Positions 9,876 through 21,389 of a stretch of 64,000 bases of DNA are shown piece by piece. The position numbers and the translations under genes were made by a program. The DNA comes from Rutpela maculata (taxonomy: Eukaryota > Arthropoda > Insecta > Coleoptera > Cerambycidae), in the NCBI GenBank assembly GCA_936432065.2, contig OW386293.2, positions 20,720,234 through 20,784,233 of the forward strand, in the 5' to 3' direction. The notes below the pieces were generated by a model, which was not told the DNA's origin, did not search any database, and worked only from the letters and a program-made list of their open reading frames with translations. Every line of letters starts with the position of its first letter. Within the stretch, counting starts at the first letter, position 1.

Positions 9876-11535
9876 ATGCCACGAGCTTGTGTAAATACAC
9901 CTAACAACTTTTGTTATATTTGTGGTGAAGTGACTTTTGCGCATCAAAAACTTAATTTTACTCCCAAAATTAAGAAGGCGTACCAGTTGTATTTTAGTTG
10001 TACAATTGGATGATGACAAGAAATGGGCACCTCATATAGGACCTATCGAGGACGTTCAATGGCTTTTGCTGTGCCCGTGATCTGACGAGAACCTACAGAT
10101 CATGTTACCGATTGTTATTTTTGCGTGATACCTCCTATTAGACAGGGTTATTAACAAGAAAAAAAGGATGATAACACAATACGCCAATTTACCATCTGGC
10201 ATTCGCCCGGTTCTCCATAGTGATGAACTACCTATTCCTAATCCACCTCAAGAATATACAGCCTTGATTCTGACGAAGAATTGGATGATAACGTAGATGA
10301 CGACTTGGTCCAGCCATCAACATCACAAGATCCCGATTTCTCTGCCGAAGTGTCCGGTGGTGAACCACACAAAATTAATCAACGCGAATTAAGTGATCTT
10401 ATAAGAGACCTTGATCTGTCCAAGGCAAAAGGGGAGCTTTTGGCATCTCGATTACAACAATGGAATTTACCGCAAGAAAATGTTAAAGTTTCCATGTATC
10501 GAAGTCGTCAAAAAGATCTTATACATTTTTTCAAAATGGAAAATGACATTGTTGAGTGCAAGGACATTGACGGTTTAATGAGTGCTTTACACATTCCCCA
10601 TGATCCTAGTGACTGGATACTTTTTGTTGACGCCTCGAAACTTAGTCTAAAAGCTGTGTTACTCCACAATGGAAATAAATTGCCATCAATTTCAATCGCC
10701 CATGCTGTCCACATGGAGGAAAATTACAGTAACATGAATGTATTGCTACAAACTATAGAATATAATAAGTATAAGAGGCAGATTTGTGCAGACTTAAAAG
10801 AGTTAGCTATCTTACTTGGTATGCAGCAAGGGTATACCAAATATTATTTTCTTTGTGAGTCGGACAGTCGAGCGCGATTAGAACATTACAAAAGAAAAAT
10901 TTGGCCGCCAAGACTGGGTTTTGAACCAAGAGAAAAAAATGTTGCTAACATTCCATTAGTTGATTCACAAAAGGTAATACTGCCACAACTCCACATAAAA
11001 CTGGGGCTTATGAAAAATTTGGTAAAAGCTATGGACAAAGAAGGACGTGCTTTCAGTTATTTAAAACAAAAATTTCCCAGACTTAGCAATGAGAAAATTA
11101 AAGAGGGAATTTTTGTGGGTCCTCAAATCAGGAACATTTTCAAAGATGCTGAATTTGACAACATTCTAGAAGGTAATGAAAAAGCTCTTTGCAATTCCTT
11201 TAAAATGGTAGCAACACACTTTCTCGGTAACAAAAGAGCAGAAAACTATAGAGACCTTGTTGAGAATCTTCTTTCTTGCTACCAGAAATTAGGATGCAAT
11301 ATGTCATTTAAAATCCACTTTCTACATTCACACCTAGATTACTTCCCAGAAAACTGTGGTGCAGTAAGTGATGAGCATGGAGAGAAATTCCACCAGGATA
11401 TTCAAAATTTGGAAAAAAGATATCGGGGCAAATGGACTTCTGCGATGTTGGCAGACTACTGTTGGACATATAATAAGAGATGCTCCAGAAGTAACTTATA
11501 AGAGACGGGCTAAGAAGCGCAAGAAGAATAATTAA
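9876..11535 (+). pseudogene. Unnamed conserved arthropod multicopy protein, frameshifted (DDE-like?)
   Basis: The open core 10281-11501 is 406 codons, the longest in the window. I recognise it as a family of uncharacterised proteins repeated in many insect genomes; no function is established. An N-terminal part in other frames (9876-10230) has CYICGE and, after an apparent deletion, REPTDHVTDCYFC, giving two Cys pairs that look zinc-binding. The core has LFVDASKLSLKAVLLHNGN, then CADLKELAILLGMQQGYTK, YFLCESDSRARLEHY and SDEHGEKFHQDI. The spaced Asp, Asp and Glu with a Cys/His patch between them suggest an RNase-H-fold (DDE-type) nuclease; this is inference. After residue YCWT near 11470 the frame shifts. 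The true tail (IIRDAPEVTYKRRAKKRKKN) ends at 11535 in another frame. No TIRs were found. Confidence 0.6.
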
Positions 11536-13100
11536 TTTTCTGATTAAAGGGCTTATATTCTAATTAAATATGTAGTATATAACATGTATTTGAAATATAT
11601 ATCAAAATGGCAAATATTATTTCGCATGATGTAATTAATTGCTTTTATTATTAAAATTATACCATAATATGTGAGTTAGGTCAGTTATTACAATTTTTAG
11701 AGCCAACAATTTTTTATGACTATGTTAGACGTAGCTGGGACCAAAACAGTGCAAATAAGTGGTTTTGTTTAACGATACAAAATAAAAGTTAAAATTTGTA
11801 GGTGTGTGAATTGAGATGAACCTATTTCGATCGTCATTTTTCAACATGCCGGCCATAGCAGTAACGATATTTTTGATAAAAATTTTAATTAATGATTGTG
11901 GCAACTCCTCCTACATTATACAAACAAAAACTGTTTGTAGTAATTATCTACGGGTCAAATGTCAGATTGACTATAGTATAAATAAATACTCTTATTGTTG
12001 CATTTTCAAAAAAATAGTATAAGTACTAACAATATTTTCGGGATTATCAAGACGACGATTACCGAATTCCTATTCTTAGGGATATTTATCATCTTCTTGT
12101 TGACGAATGCTTAAAATTTATTAGGATAACCTTTATTATTACTTTCGGCTCGCTCTGTACAGCTTTCCTGGGAAATTTTAATTGTCAATTTAATTTTTGC
12201 CCTAATAATAAAATATTCGTTTGATACCAAGGAAATAAATTTCGGCTGTCGACTTTAAGGATGATAATTAATGATATCAGATCAAAATATTGATTTAATG
12301 TTTGCATACCGTTTTGAGGCTCTGACGTTTTGTACACTTTGCCACTTCTGCTTTACAAGCCGTTTGCCGCGATTAAATTCGCACCCACCGTTCATGTCAT
12401 TGCATCATTCAGTGGAAATGATTTCCATCAGAAAAATGTAAATTAATCACAAAAGAACTCATTAGTGATCAAAGAGTGATGTTATTAAACATCAAAGAAT
12501 ATTTTTAATTAGAATCCCTCTGCAGGCATAGCTGATTTATTAAATTTTGAAATTGGGAAAATTGTAAAAATAATAGCTCGGTCGTTACCTGGCTCATTCT
12601 CCCGTTTCAAGTCTTAATTTAATTTCACATGCACATTCTTTCATTAAAATTGAGCAAAATTCATTAAAATTCATTAAAATTGTAATGTTTGTAATGTCAT
12701 AAATCGATACGTTAATATACGTTTATACAAGTAGTAGCAAGAATAACTAAGCTTATTGCACGCATTTCTGTAAATCAACAGAAGAGTAGTAAAGAAAAAA
12801 ATACACAGGTACTACTAGTCGGAGAGCCTGTTGTAGAACTCTCCAAAATCGTCCTAAGTTGAAGACAGAATCAAAATTCGACTTAGGAAAAAATTTCATT
12901 TAAAGACATTTTTAAGAGTCTGCAGACGCTCAGACCAACCCATAAAGACCGTTTTGGGTTCTATAAGGCGTTAGAAATGACCAGGTGAAAATTCGAAGAG
13001 ACACCAAAATTTCACTTAGGAAAATATATTTTTTGTTCAGGATATGAGAGCGAAAGTATATAATGGCAAGGATTTTTTAATAATATACTTTTTTCAGAGG
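11536..13100. other. AT-rich spacer
   Basis: I see no gene or TIR element. A short direct repeat of TTCATTAAAATTG-like units lies at 12645-12690. The 66-68 codon frames at 11816 and 13012 are unsupported. Confidence 0.4.
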
Positions 13101-13124
13101 TGCAACAAAGTTGGACTTTGAAAA

Positions 13125-13460
13125 ATAATATTCTTAAAAGTGCGTCGAAATTTGGCTCGAAAATCGATTTATCAAAAGTACGCCAAAATTTCACTTGCAG
13201 ATTAATTTTTCAAAACTCCGTTGAAATTTGGCTTGAAAATCGATTTATCAAAAGTACGCCAAAATTTCACTTGCAGATTAATTTTTCAAAACTGCGTTGA
13301 AATTTGGCTTGAAAATCGGTTTATCAAAAGTACGCCAAAATTTCACTTGCAGATTAATTTTTCAAAACTGCGTTGAAATTTGGCTTGAAAATTGATTTTT
13401 CAAAAATAGGTACGCTAACGTTGGACTTAAAGATTAATTTTTCAAAAGTACCACGAAGCT
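13125..13460. repeat. 76-bp minisatellite, about four copies
   Basis: The block CGTTGAAATTTGGCTTGAAA recurs at 13143 (variant), 13219, 13295 and 13371, exactly 76 bases apart. The outer copies are more diverged than the inner two. The 66-codon frame at 13100-13300 is a translation of this repeat. It lies in AT-rich DNA with no gene. Confidence 0.9.
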
Positions 13461-13566
13461 AGTTTAAAAAGTACTCCGAAAATGTACTGTAAAAAATATT
13501 GAAATATTTTCCATTTTTATTCCTCAACCAAAGACATGGACCATTAAGGTATGGTCATTGAATGCC

Positions 13567-14800
13567 CTGTTCTAAAGTATGAGCATAAAATTTTTGGCGA
13601 TGCATTGCATCTAAAAGGCAAAATAGACAATTTTGACAAAGCCGGCGCCGGCGTAGTGCCGATAAGCAAAAATTGATAAAAATTAATGCACATGCACAAG
13701 GCCGGTTTCTCGCATGGAAAGAGTTTGGATTAACTCAGCGGAAAGCAATTTGGTCGAGCGCGTTGAGTGGTCTCGACAAAGCGATGGTAGGAAAGCCAAT
13801 AGCGGGGCTTTCCAAATGACAAAGTTATAGAGAAAAACGCCTTGTGCATAAAAAAGCAAAAATTCAATTTTGCCTAAAATTCGCTCGAAGGTGGGTTGCT
13901 GCCATATCGATAATATTGAACAACTGCATAGGGGCAAGTAAATTGTGGACTGATTGAACGCCATTAAACTTATGTAGTCATAAGTCCCCACGAATGTGTT
14001 TGAGTACGTGAACCGCCACAATACAAGAACTTTAAAGCTAAGTAGTCCTAGCGAAACTAAATTCATTTAGTAAAACTTTTTTAAGTTAAAATCAATCAGT
14101 CGTAATTATGAAATTACAAAGAGTCTCAGACTTCTCTAAAAAAGCTCGCATTTTGATTCTGAGAAGGTATGCATGAATATTTTCTGCCTAATCGATCGTT
14201 AGCGTAAGAGCTCTCGCTTGTATGGTCTGAAGCCATTGCGTTGATTGGGGAAGGCACGATTCTTATCTTAAGAATTTTGTGTAACCATTTCTGTTAAATA
14301 AACGGAACTATTGCATCTTAATTGATCTTGAGGCCTGTTGACGGTATCTAATTCCTGGAGTTTTCGTATCGAGAACCGGATGTGTAGAGTTAATTCACAT
14401 TAACATTTGACCTTCTGGTTGCCTTACGGAGGTTCGATAGGGATTTTTTTATGCGTTTTTTGAGAAATCCCTAAGGTGTAGAGCCCGTTATTAACAGATA
14501 AAAACGTGGATCCTACGTACAAAAATTAATCCCTCCGAAGAGAAAATCTTCGGTTGAGATTTTTTTATGTAAAATTCAGAATTTCAAAAGGTACCTAAAC
14601 CAACGAGGGAAATCACTTGCACAGAGAGCGTCGTTTCCGTTCTGTGGTGGTGCAGCCTTGATCCATTATTCGACTATCTTCGGTGCATCTTATCTAGAAC
14701 CCGTCTGGGAGGTAGAAGAACGGGGTAGCACGCGACTGGCGCCCCCTGAGAAATAAATTGGTTTCGCGTCACTTTGACGCCCGGTAGTGCTTTCTTCTAT
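13567..14800 (+). mobile_element. Possible BEL/Pao-type LTR and leader, truncated
   Basis: A GC-richer block begins with TGTTCTAAAG (13567). It holds an AATAAA-like signal at about 14297 and reaches CACATTAACA near 14404. It is directly followed by TTTGACCTTCTGGTTGCC, which resembles the sequence after BEL/Pao LTRs. The rest to 14800 is leader-like, and no gag or pol is present. A second LTR was not found, so the limits are a guess. Alternatives are another GC-rich repeat or a true unique sequence. The 127-codon minus frame 13683-14066 shows no motif. Confidence 0.3.
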
Positions 14801-15245
14801 AAACCCACCCTAGCTGTACGTGCACCCCCCCCCCCCTCCCCATCCTTGCATAAAATTTTCTACAATTTTGTTCCTATACAATATTTTGATAAATGAGTCC
14901 AAAATTAAGAAAACATGGAAATGTTTTTTTAATATATCAGTATTTAGAGGAAATAACAATTATTGACAATTATTGTAAGGCGTATAATATAACTTTATAT
15001 TATTAACATACCAAAGAATACAATAAACTGAAAACAATTAATAATAATATAATTTGCAGACATTTACCTCGAAAACAGTAACAATGGGTTATGAACAGAT
15101 TAGGGTTCAAAATGTTGAAACCCCCAAAAATCTTACTTGCTCCCAAATATATCAAATACATTCGAATATTTCAAGATTTGGGGAGCAGCTGGAATATTGA
15201 TGATAAACTAGTCGCATCATTAGAGAAGTTTACATGTGCCATATA

Positions 15246-17878
15246 GAGCAGCGAAAAAAAAGGTAAAATTGTGTCGTTTTATTTTATCAGCTTAGAACAA
15301 GATCAGACACAGTGGGTATTACCAACAACATCATTTTACACATAAAAACACGAAATACAACATTTTTTAGTGGTCACAGATATTCTTATTTAAAAAAAGT
15401 GTAAAATTTAATTTTTTTTAAAATCATGTTTTTTTGTACATCTATTGCCATATCTCAAAAATGAATTGAGCTATCGATGTGAACTTTTTTTTGTTATAAA
15501 ACACACACTTAAGCGCTTCTTTCTATACATAGGATTGCTAATAAAAAAAAATGTGAACATGTCAAAAACGTAGATGACCCTGAAAGTTTAGAGAATACGC
15601 CATCAAATTTTCACTAAGCGAGGAACTTTTTTGTTTTTGAAAATTTTGTGTAACATGCTATGAAGAAAATGAAGTCAATAGACTAAAAAAGTTTTTAGAA
15701 AAAAATATTTTCATTATTAGTAATAGTTTGCTAGTTACGATTTTTTTAGTATGGAGGAATTGTCGAAGCGTACGCGCGCGGCACTTAAGAATAATAATGA
15801 TTATGTATTGTGTATAACGGAACTTTTCATTATTATTTTTTTATGTTTAGAACTGTTTTATCACGTTTTAGGATATGAAAGGATAATTCATTTTTTCCAG
15901 TGGCGCATTAAGGACTAAGGTTGAAGGCAAAAAGGAATTAAAAATCTTAAATAGAGTATCTGGGATAAAAATGCATTGCGGTAAAAACGGTAAAAAATAA
16001 TATTATAGTAACTGGAAAAAAAGTTGCGCAACTAGGGGGCTAATAAAATTCTATAAACAGAACTTAGGAAAAGTAATAATTTTGGAGTGTTTTGATAAAA
16101 AGTAAACTATCGAGTTTTCCTTTTTTTGCGTTATTATTGGAGCTAAATAGAAAAGACAGTTTCTTAAAGCACTTTTTTTTGAACGTGGCAATCTTAATAT
16201 TTGTATCCGACATTTCCTGTGTCAGAGTCTCTATCCGAAACTCCCATGCATTGCATTTTTACCTTAGATCCACACAATAATTGAGTAAACGTGTTATTTT
16301 CGCCTAAATTAGGTAACAAAAAAGAAAAAAATATCCTAAATTAAGTCTCTTTTAATTTCCGCAGCCCTAATTATAGAAACCTTGTTTCCATGGCTTGTGC
16401 ACAAGTTGATCGTTCTCCTCTATTACTACGCCACATAAAATCCACTCCATTTTACAATGAAACAGATTGATTTTTTTATCTTAAATATTTTTTTAGCAGA
16501 TAATCCACGCACAATTCGCACAATGGCCATACGTTCTACAATATAATACAAGTGGTAATAAGGGAAAGAATATCGTTACACATTTTACTTCCACATCCAG
16601 TGTAAGTACAGTATCGACAAAAATAGTTTTGAAAATTTTTATTGTCCAAATAGCCTTAGAATGTCATGAAACGTCGAGATTTTAAGTTTGAGCAAAAAAA
16701 TTCTGTCTGTCGGTCTGTCTGTAACTTTTTTTGTGCGCACGATTACTCCGGAACCGTTTAAGATATTGACTTGAAATTTGGTATATGTATTTTAACGAGA
16801 TCTGGAACTAGATTATTCCGTTAAAGGGTTGGGGGGTAAATGGGGGTAAATAGGCATATCAAGCAAGTAAGAGTCCATAAAATTGGTATTTAGTATATAT
16901 AAGAGAAGCTAAGGTCTCAAAATTTTTTTGCCATTAACCACCCCCATTACCAACTCCCACCCCATTATTCAAGGGGGCGAAAAAAATAAAATTGTCATTT
17001 AGTGTGTGAACAAGAACCAAAGGCCTCAATTTTTTTTTTTACTTTATCCACCACTACTACTACCCCCCTTCCACTACCCTCAGCCCCACTACCGATGTGG
17101 CATATCGTTTTATAAGTTTTTGGGGTTGACGATTTCAAATATTTTATTATTAAAGTTCCATAAACAATTATTTGCACATTCAAATTTTTTTCGTTGTGAG
17201 AGACTTGGATAGAAGATCTGGAAGAAGTGATTCCTTGGGCAGCGGTTTTATAATCTGACCTTCGACGAAAACGAATAACGTTGATCATACACCGCCCTGA
17301 GACTAGTTAGTTTTAATGGATGCGGGCGTATTAATACTCAATCTCTGCAATTCGCGCGCTTCAAAAAAATCACTGTACCTAAACTATCAAAGACACAATA
17401 AGAATTATGCTATCAAAAACTTTTTTGGTCTTTTGGCTTTATTTTCTTCGCAGCATGTTATACAAAATTTACAAAAACAAAAAAGTTTGTAGCTTAGTGA
17501 AAATTTGACTGCGTATTTTCTGAACTTTCAAGGTTATCTAAGTTTTTAACATGCTTAAAAATGTTTTAATTAACAATACTATAAACAGATAGAAGCGCTT
17601 AAGTGTGTGTTTTATAACAAAAAAAAGTTCATGTGGATATCCATTCGTTTTTGAGATATGGCATTAGATGTTCAAAAAAACATGATTAAAAAAAAACAAA
17701 ATTTCACACCCTTTTAAAAATAACAATGTGCGTGACCACTAAAAGATGTCGTATTTCATGATTTCTACTGAAAATCGACCTACTTAACGAAATATTTCAG
17801 TTCAGTTCAGTTTGTTCTAAGATTAAAAAAAAAAAACTCGATAAGGAAGCGGTTTTTCCCCTGTTTTTTACTCCACTA
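15246..17878. mobile_element. Foldback element with about 400-bp inverted arms, inside X
   Basis: The left arm (15246-15690) and right arm (about 17405-17878) are inverted, imperfect copies. Examples are AAACACACACTTAAGCGCTT on the left and AAGCGCTTAAGTGTGTGTTT on the right, and CTTAGAACAA near both outer ends. The flanks ATATA (15241-15245 and 17879-17883) look like a TSD, since uninterrupted X copy 2 reads CATATATGAATAA here. Its interior holds repeat Y (16585-17250) and no supported gene. Confidence 0.7.
16585..17250 (+). repeat. Interspersed repeat Y, copy 1
   Basis: Repeat Y starts with ACTTCCACATCCAG and ends with the mirror CTGGATGTGGAAGT followed by GATTCCTTGGGCAGCGG. This copy has decayed ends. 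Between lie a conserved GTCTGTCGGTCTGTCTGTAA tract, GAAATTTGGTA, two CA-rich proline-like blocks (CACCCCCATTACC) and ATTAAAGTTCCATAAACAAT. Copies also occur at 22645, 23866, 25513, 32483, 33160, 39290 and 41866. It has no gene, and the superfamily is unknown. Confidence 0.8.
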
Positions 17879-18801
17879 ATATATGGATCAAAGAAATGCG
17901 CTAGCGTGGACGAGCTTCGCCTAATTGTCATTAGACAGAAATGTATTGACAAATTGTCTTTATCAATCGACACTGAAGTTTATTTTTCTTCGGTTCCACC
18001 ATCAAGAGCTTGCCTTAACGAGCATATTAAAAGGAGTGTTTACCAAAGCCGTCGGAGCTATTCGCAATATTCCAAAGCCTTGGAATGATTATGGATGGCA
18101 AGAAGATGGAGAACCTCTTTAGTGTTCGGCAGATAAAATACTGTCTCAATCGCTTACTGAAATTCTTCAGAAGATGATTCCAAATCAAATCATAATAGAC
18201 GCAAAAGAAGATGATAACGATATCATAAATGAAGCAATAGAGGAGGAAGACTTGGAAGAAATATTCGATGTATCGGGAGACAGCGATATTGAATCTGAAA
18301 GCGAATAATGTGTTACTTACGTTTTATATTGAATTTTATATTTTATTTTAAGAGCTGATCATTTACCTGGAAAATGGTAACTCCTATCCAAATTTTGTAT
18401 AGGAACAAAATTGTAGAAGATTTTATGTGCTTTGTTTTTTTTTGCAGAAAGTTTTTCTCCATTTTTTTAGTTTTTGTGTTAAATGACAAAAGCAATATTT
18501 GCAAAATTTTTTTATAAACGGACGCCATTGAAAGTAGAGCCAGTTTTTATTTGGAGACATGTCTAAAATTGTTCCTTAAGGCTTTAATCTTTATGAAAAA
18601 CATTGTCCCCGAGGAGAGGGGGGTGCACGTACAGTTAGGGTGGGCTCCCGTGGTATACGCAAAATATTTAATGGGCAAGTTAAATTCATTCAGTTTGTAA
18701 TATATGTACGTTCAATTTGTCAAGGTTAATTGAATTAACTATTAAGTATAACAATATCCAACTAGTAGTATCAAAATGCTTTTAAAGAGAAAAGAACAAA
18801 T

Positions 18802-21094
18802 GAAGAGCTAAGTGGATAAAGGTGTTATGTCACAAAAACACGTTATTGAGTAATTTAACTCGAAAGTTTTTAAGCGAGAACTTTTTTGTAATAACGACTA
18901 TATAGCTTGCATTTTGCGATGATATTGACATTTGATGTACTTTTCAGAGACAAATAACTAAAGTTGTCAGTTGTCATTATTTTCGAAAATTTTAAAAAAT
19001 TAATGTACATAACACCTTTATCCGTTCATAAGTTTCTCTGAAATGAATAAGGAATTAGTGAATAAAAGTGTTAAGGAATTAAACATATTTTATTATTATC
19101 AAAACATTGTACAATTTTTAGGTAGTCGGACAGTTCTACGGTTTTGAGCCACAGTTTGGTCATTTCCAAGTATGTTGTGATAATACGGCCTTACCATTAA
19201 TTTATGAATGGTAATTGTTCTTTAAGATTGGCCAGTTTTCCTACACTTAGGCTGCCCTTCATTAAACACCGTTAGAGCAATACCGTCGGAATTTATCTTA
19301 TGCATATTCCTTTTCTTTAAAATATCGACTTTGTAAAATGGAGTCATTTCATCTAGTGATGTAATAGTAGCACCCATAGGTGCCATTTTATACCGTCGCG
19401 AAAATAAACCTTTTCATTGTTCAAGTTTTTCTTCCTGTTGTACAAATTGAGTTTTGAGGCAATTCCATCAATATCCTTGAAATGATTCTTCATATCTATG
19501 ACAACGGCGTCTTTGGGAGTTCTTAAAATTTCTCGATACTGGAACGTAGATGTTTTGGTGTTTCCTTAAAATTTTCTCGACTCTGCCAAAGTCTCTATCT
19601 GAATCTAAATATGAATGTCCCACCTCCGAAAATTTATGGCCGATAACTTCAAATTCTCTCTTTAAAATCAACAACTGGTAAAGTGTAATGATATTGAAGT
19701 TTTTATTTTGTCCATCACAGGAGTCGGGCCATATTATAATGTGATCGATCTTTTCTTGGAAATATTCATTGTAAATTTGTGAAAAGGTATGTAAGCAACT
19801 AGCAATTTCTAGGCTTTCACGGCTGGCCATATCTTCAGTCCATGTGAAAAAGAACGTTTTTTTTTTTCAGTATTCCTCAATGTATGTATGCCAAGGTTGT
19901 AAAACCACATTTGACGAAGGTAAAATGCTTTCGATGTACTTAATTTTGGCAGCGGCATGGTTTGCTGAAGATCTAAAGTAAGAAAGCAAATTGTTCTATC
20001 TACTGTAACTTTTGCTCCGTCACGCTTTTGTTGTTCGAAAGCTAGTTTGTAATTTTCTCCGTATTCTTTAGTATTATTTATTTTAATTTTTTTTAACCCA
20101 ATAGATGTAAGACTAGCGAACCCTGTAATTCTTAAACGATAACCTTACAAACCCAAATGACCTTTGATTTGATTGGCGTAATTATCATACTTATTATTTT
20201 TTTCGCAAGAATTTCGGAATTCGCCAGATTTGCCTTAAACAATTTAATGCTCTTTCAAAATATTGGGTGGGCAGAAGCCATACCAGATATCAGTTTTGCT
20301 CTTGTCATAAAAATTTCTACGGTCGAGCCCTCTTCTACTTGTCAGCATAAAAATGTTTGTACAAAAATCAACACCGCAAAGCGTCACTTTCCAGTATTTC
20401 TGATTTACAGACTAATTTGCTAGAATACTTTGGTAAATTCGTATTTTATTATTGCATTTTATATTGATAAAGTTTTGTTTTTAAAACATTATTAAAACTT
20501 GCCTGGGAAGAAATTGCCACTATGTGACTGATTTCTGCTGAATTGCCAAAAGGTATAAATGTATTTACAGCAATTAGATACTCAAGTACCATCTCGACAG
20601 TTGTACCATCTCATACCATTTCGAAATTGAACGAAATGAATATATGGATTAAAACACTATAAGCACTATTTCCAAATATCAGCCAATTTATAAACATCTT
20701 ACATGATTCATGAAATCGTTTATTCATTGCCATTTGTAATATCAGTTTACTACGACTGGCCATTTTCACTATAATAATAAGAAACACTTAACACAACTTG
20801 TCACATTAATGTCCTTATAACATAACTTTAAAAGCAAAGTGTTTTGGATTAAAACAATTTAATATCGCACAGTAATGGATAAAGGTGGTATGTGATCATG
20901 ACACCTTTATCCATTAAATTATATAAAAACCATATGTACATAACATCTTTATCAAACATTAAAACGCATTTAGGAAAGGTTTATTATCCCAAAAACTTAT
21001 TGAAATGATAGATTATAAGTTAAAATAGTTGTCTGTGTAGAAATCTCAAAATTTTCAAAAATGTCACATAACACCTTTATCCACTTAGCTCTTC
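18802..21094 (-). mobile_element. TIR element S, about 2.3 kb, with DDE-like gene remnant
   Basis: The ends AGAGCTAAGTGGATAAAGG (18804) and the mirror CCTTTATCCACTTAGCTCT (to 21092) are perfect over about 25 bases. If the ends are extended to GAAGAG, AAAT flanks both sides (18798 and 21095) as a possible 4-bp TSD. The word ATAACACCTTTATCC recurs in both orientations inside each end (19012, 20887, 20904, 20943), like transposase-binding subterminal repeats. A degraded minus-strand gene lies at 19200-20110. Confidence 0.75.
19200..20110 (-). pseudogene. DDE-like transposase remnant of element S
   Basis: A continuous minus-strand frame runs from about 20110 to 19468, beyond the 120-codon ATG-started piece. 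It reads TICFLTLDLQQTMPLPKL, then a FYLRQMWFYNLGIH segment, ASRESLEIASCL, WPDSCDGQNKN and GHSYLDSDRDFGRVEK. The spaced acidic residues (LDLQ, WPDSC, DRDF..E) look like an RNase-H-fold catalytic triad. I recall this as an unnamed arthropod transposon family. Downstream, degraded frames continue to about 19200. The N-terminal DNA-binding part is missing. It lies wholly inside the TIRs, so it is probably the element's own transposase. Confidence 0.6.
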
Positions 21095-21115
21095 AAATAA
21101 TGATGTTCATGATGA

Positions 21116-21350
21116 TTGGTTTCGGACATAGAATTCGGACTCAAAGAAGTGGTGTGTAATTCACTTCACGAAACTCAATCAGGCCGGACTAAAATGTCCC
21201 AATCTGCTGTAATGAAAACAGAAATAAAATTCAGAAAGTTTGGCCACGCCAGAGACTTACCTATAGGCCGACCACCAAAGTACTTGAAGCTGTTAAGTTA
21301 AACATCGTGTTAGAAGCTGAACAAAATGCTCGTGTGACAGTTCGAGAATT
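21116..21350 (+). pseudogene. N-terminal helix-turn-helix fragment of a Tc1/mariner-type transposase
   Basis: The 61-codon frame reads KMSQSAVMKTEIKFRKFGHARDLPIGRPPKY, the paired-like HTH plus the GRP linker of mariner-type transposases. After a frameshift near 21280 it continues EAVKLNIVLEAEQNARVTVREFS. It stops at a poly-G run (about 21371-21388). The catalytic domain is absent. Confidence 0.6.
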
Positions 21351-21370
21351 CTCCACTGGCGATTTTAAGG

Positions 21371-21388
21371 GGGGGGGGGGGGGGGGGG
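21371..21388. repeat. Poly-G tract
   Basis: An unbroken run of about 18 G follows the mariner fragment. Such runs are prone to sequencing or assembly error. Confidence 0.85.
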
Positions 21389-21389
21389 T

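Larger units (their letters stand above)
15062..18308 (+). pseudogene. Element X protein remnant (XPG-like family with acidic tail), interrupted
   Basis: Two parts flank a 2.6 kb insertion. The first (to 15245) reads KYIRIFQDLG and DDKLVASLEKFTCAI. The second starts at 17884 and gives DELRLIVIRQKC, SVPPSRACLNEHIKRSVYQ and NIPKPWNDYGW. It ends with an acidic stretch, AIEEEDLEEIFDVSGDS and ESESE, before TAA at 18306-18308. The order matches the family at 1098-1612 (KFTC region, FPP/VPP segment, GW motif). The C-terminal cysteine cluster is replaced by an acidic tail. Frameshifts lie near 18030 and 18120, and stops are present. The upstream nuclease portion is largely deleted. A TTGCAG at 15055 may be a splice acceptor. 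Confidence 0.6.
14804..18650 (+). mobile_element. TIR element X, copy 1 (interrupted by a foldback element)
   Basis: The left end CCCACCCTAGCTGTACGTGC (14804) with a C-run is mirrored at the right by GCACGTACAGTTAGGGTGGG and CTCCCG (ends 18650). Inside the ends, several hundred bases are also inverted copies of each other (ACAATTTTGTTCCTATACAA on the left, its mirror near 18395-18420). The first few bases of the left end are lost, so no TSD can be read. The element carries a minus-free, plus-strand gene remnant (15062-15245 and 17884-18308), split by the insertion at 15246-17878. Confidence 0.75.

Noticed and set aside
13683..14066. 127-codon minus frame
   Set aside because: No motif is present, and it lies in the LTR-like GC-richer block; openness is probably chance.
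16995..17288. 97-codon minus frame with Gly/Val run
   Set aside because: It is repeat Y copy 1 read backwards; the same block elsewhere is broken.
21371..21388. Poly-G run as a functional G-quadruplex
   Set aside because: A homopolymer this long next to a truncated fragment may be a sequencing artefact; nothing supports a role.
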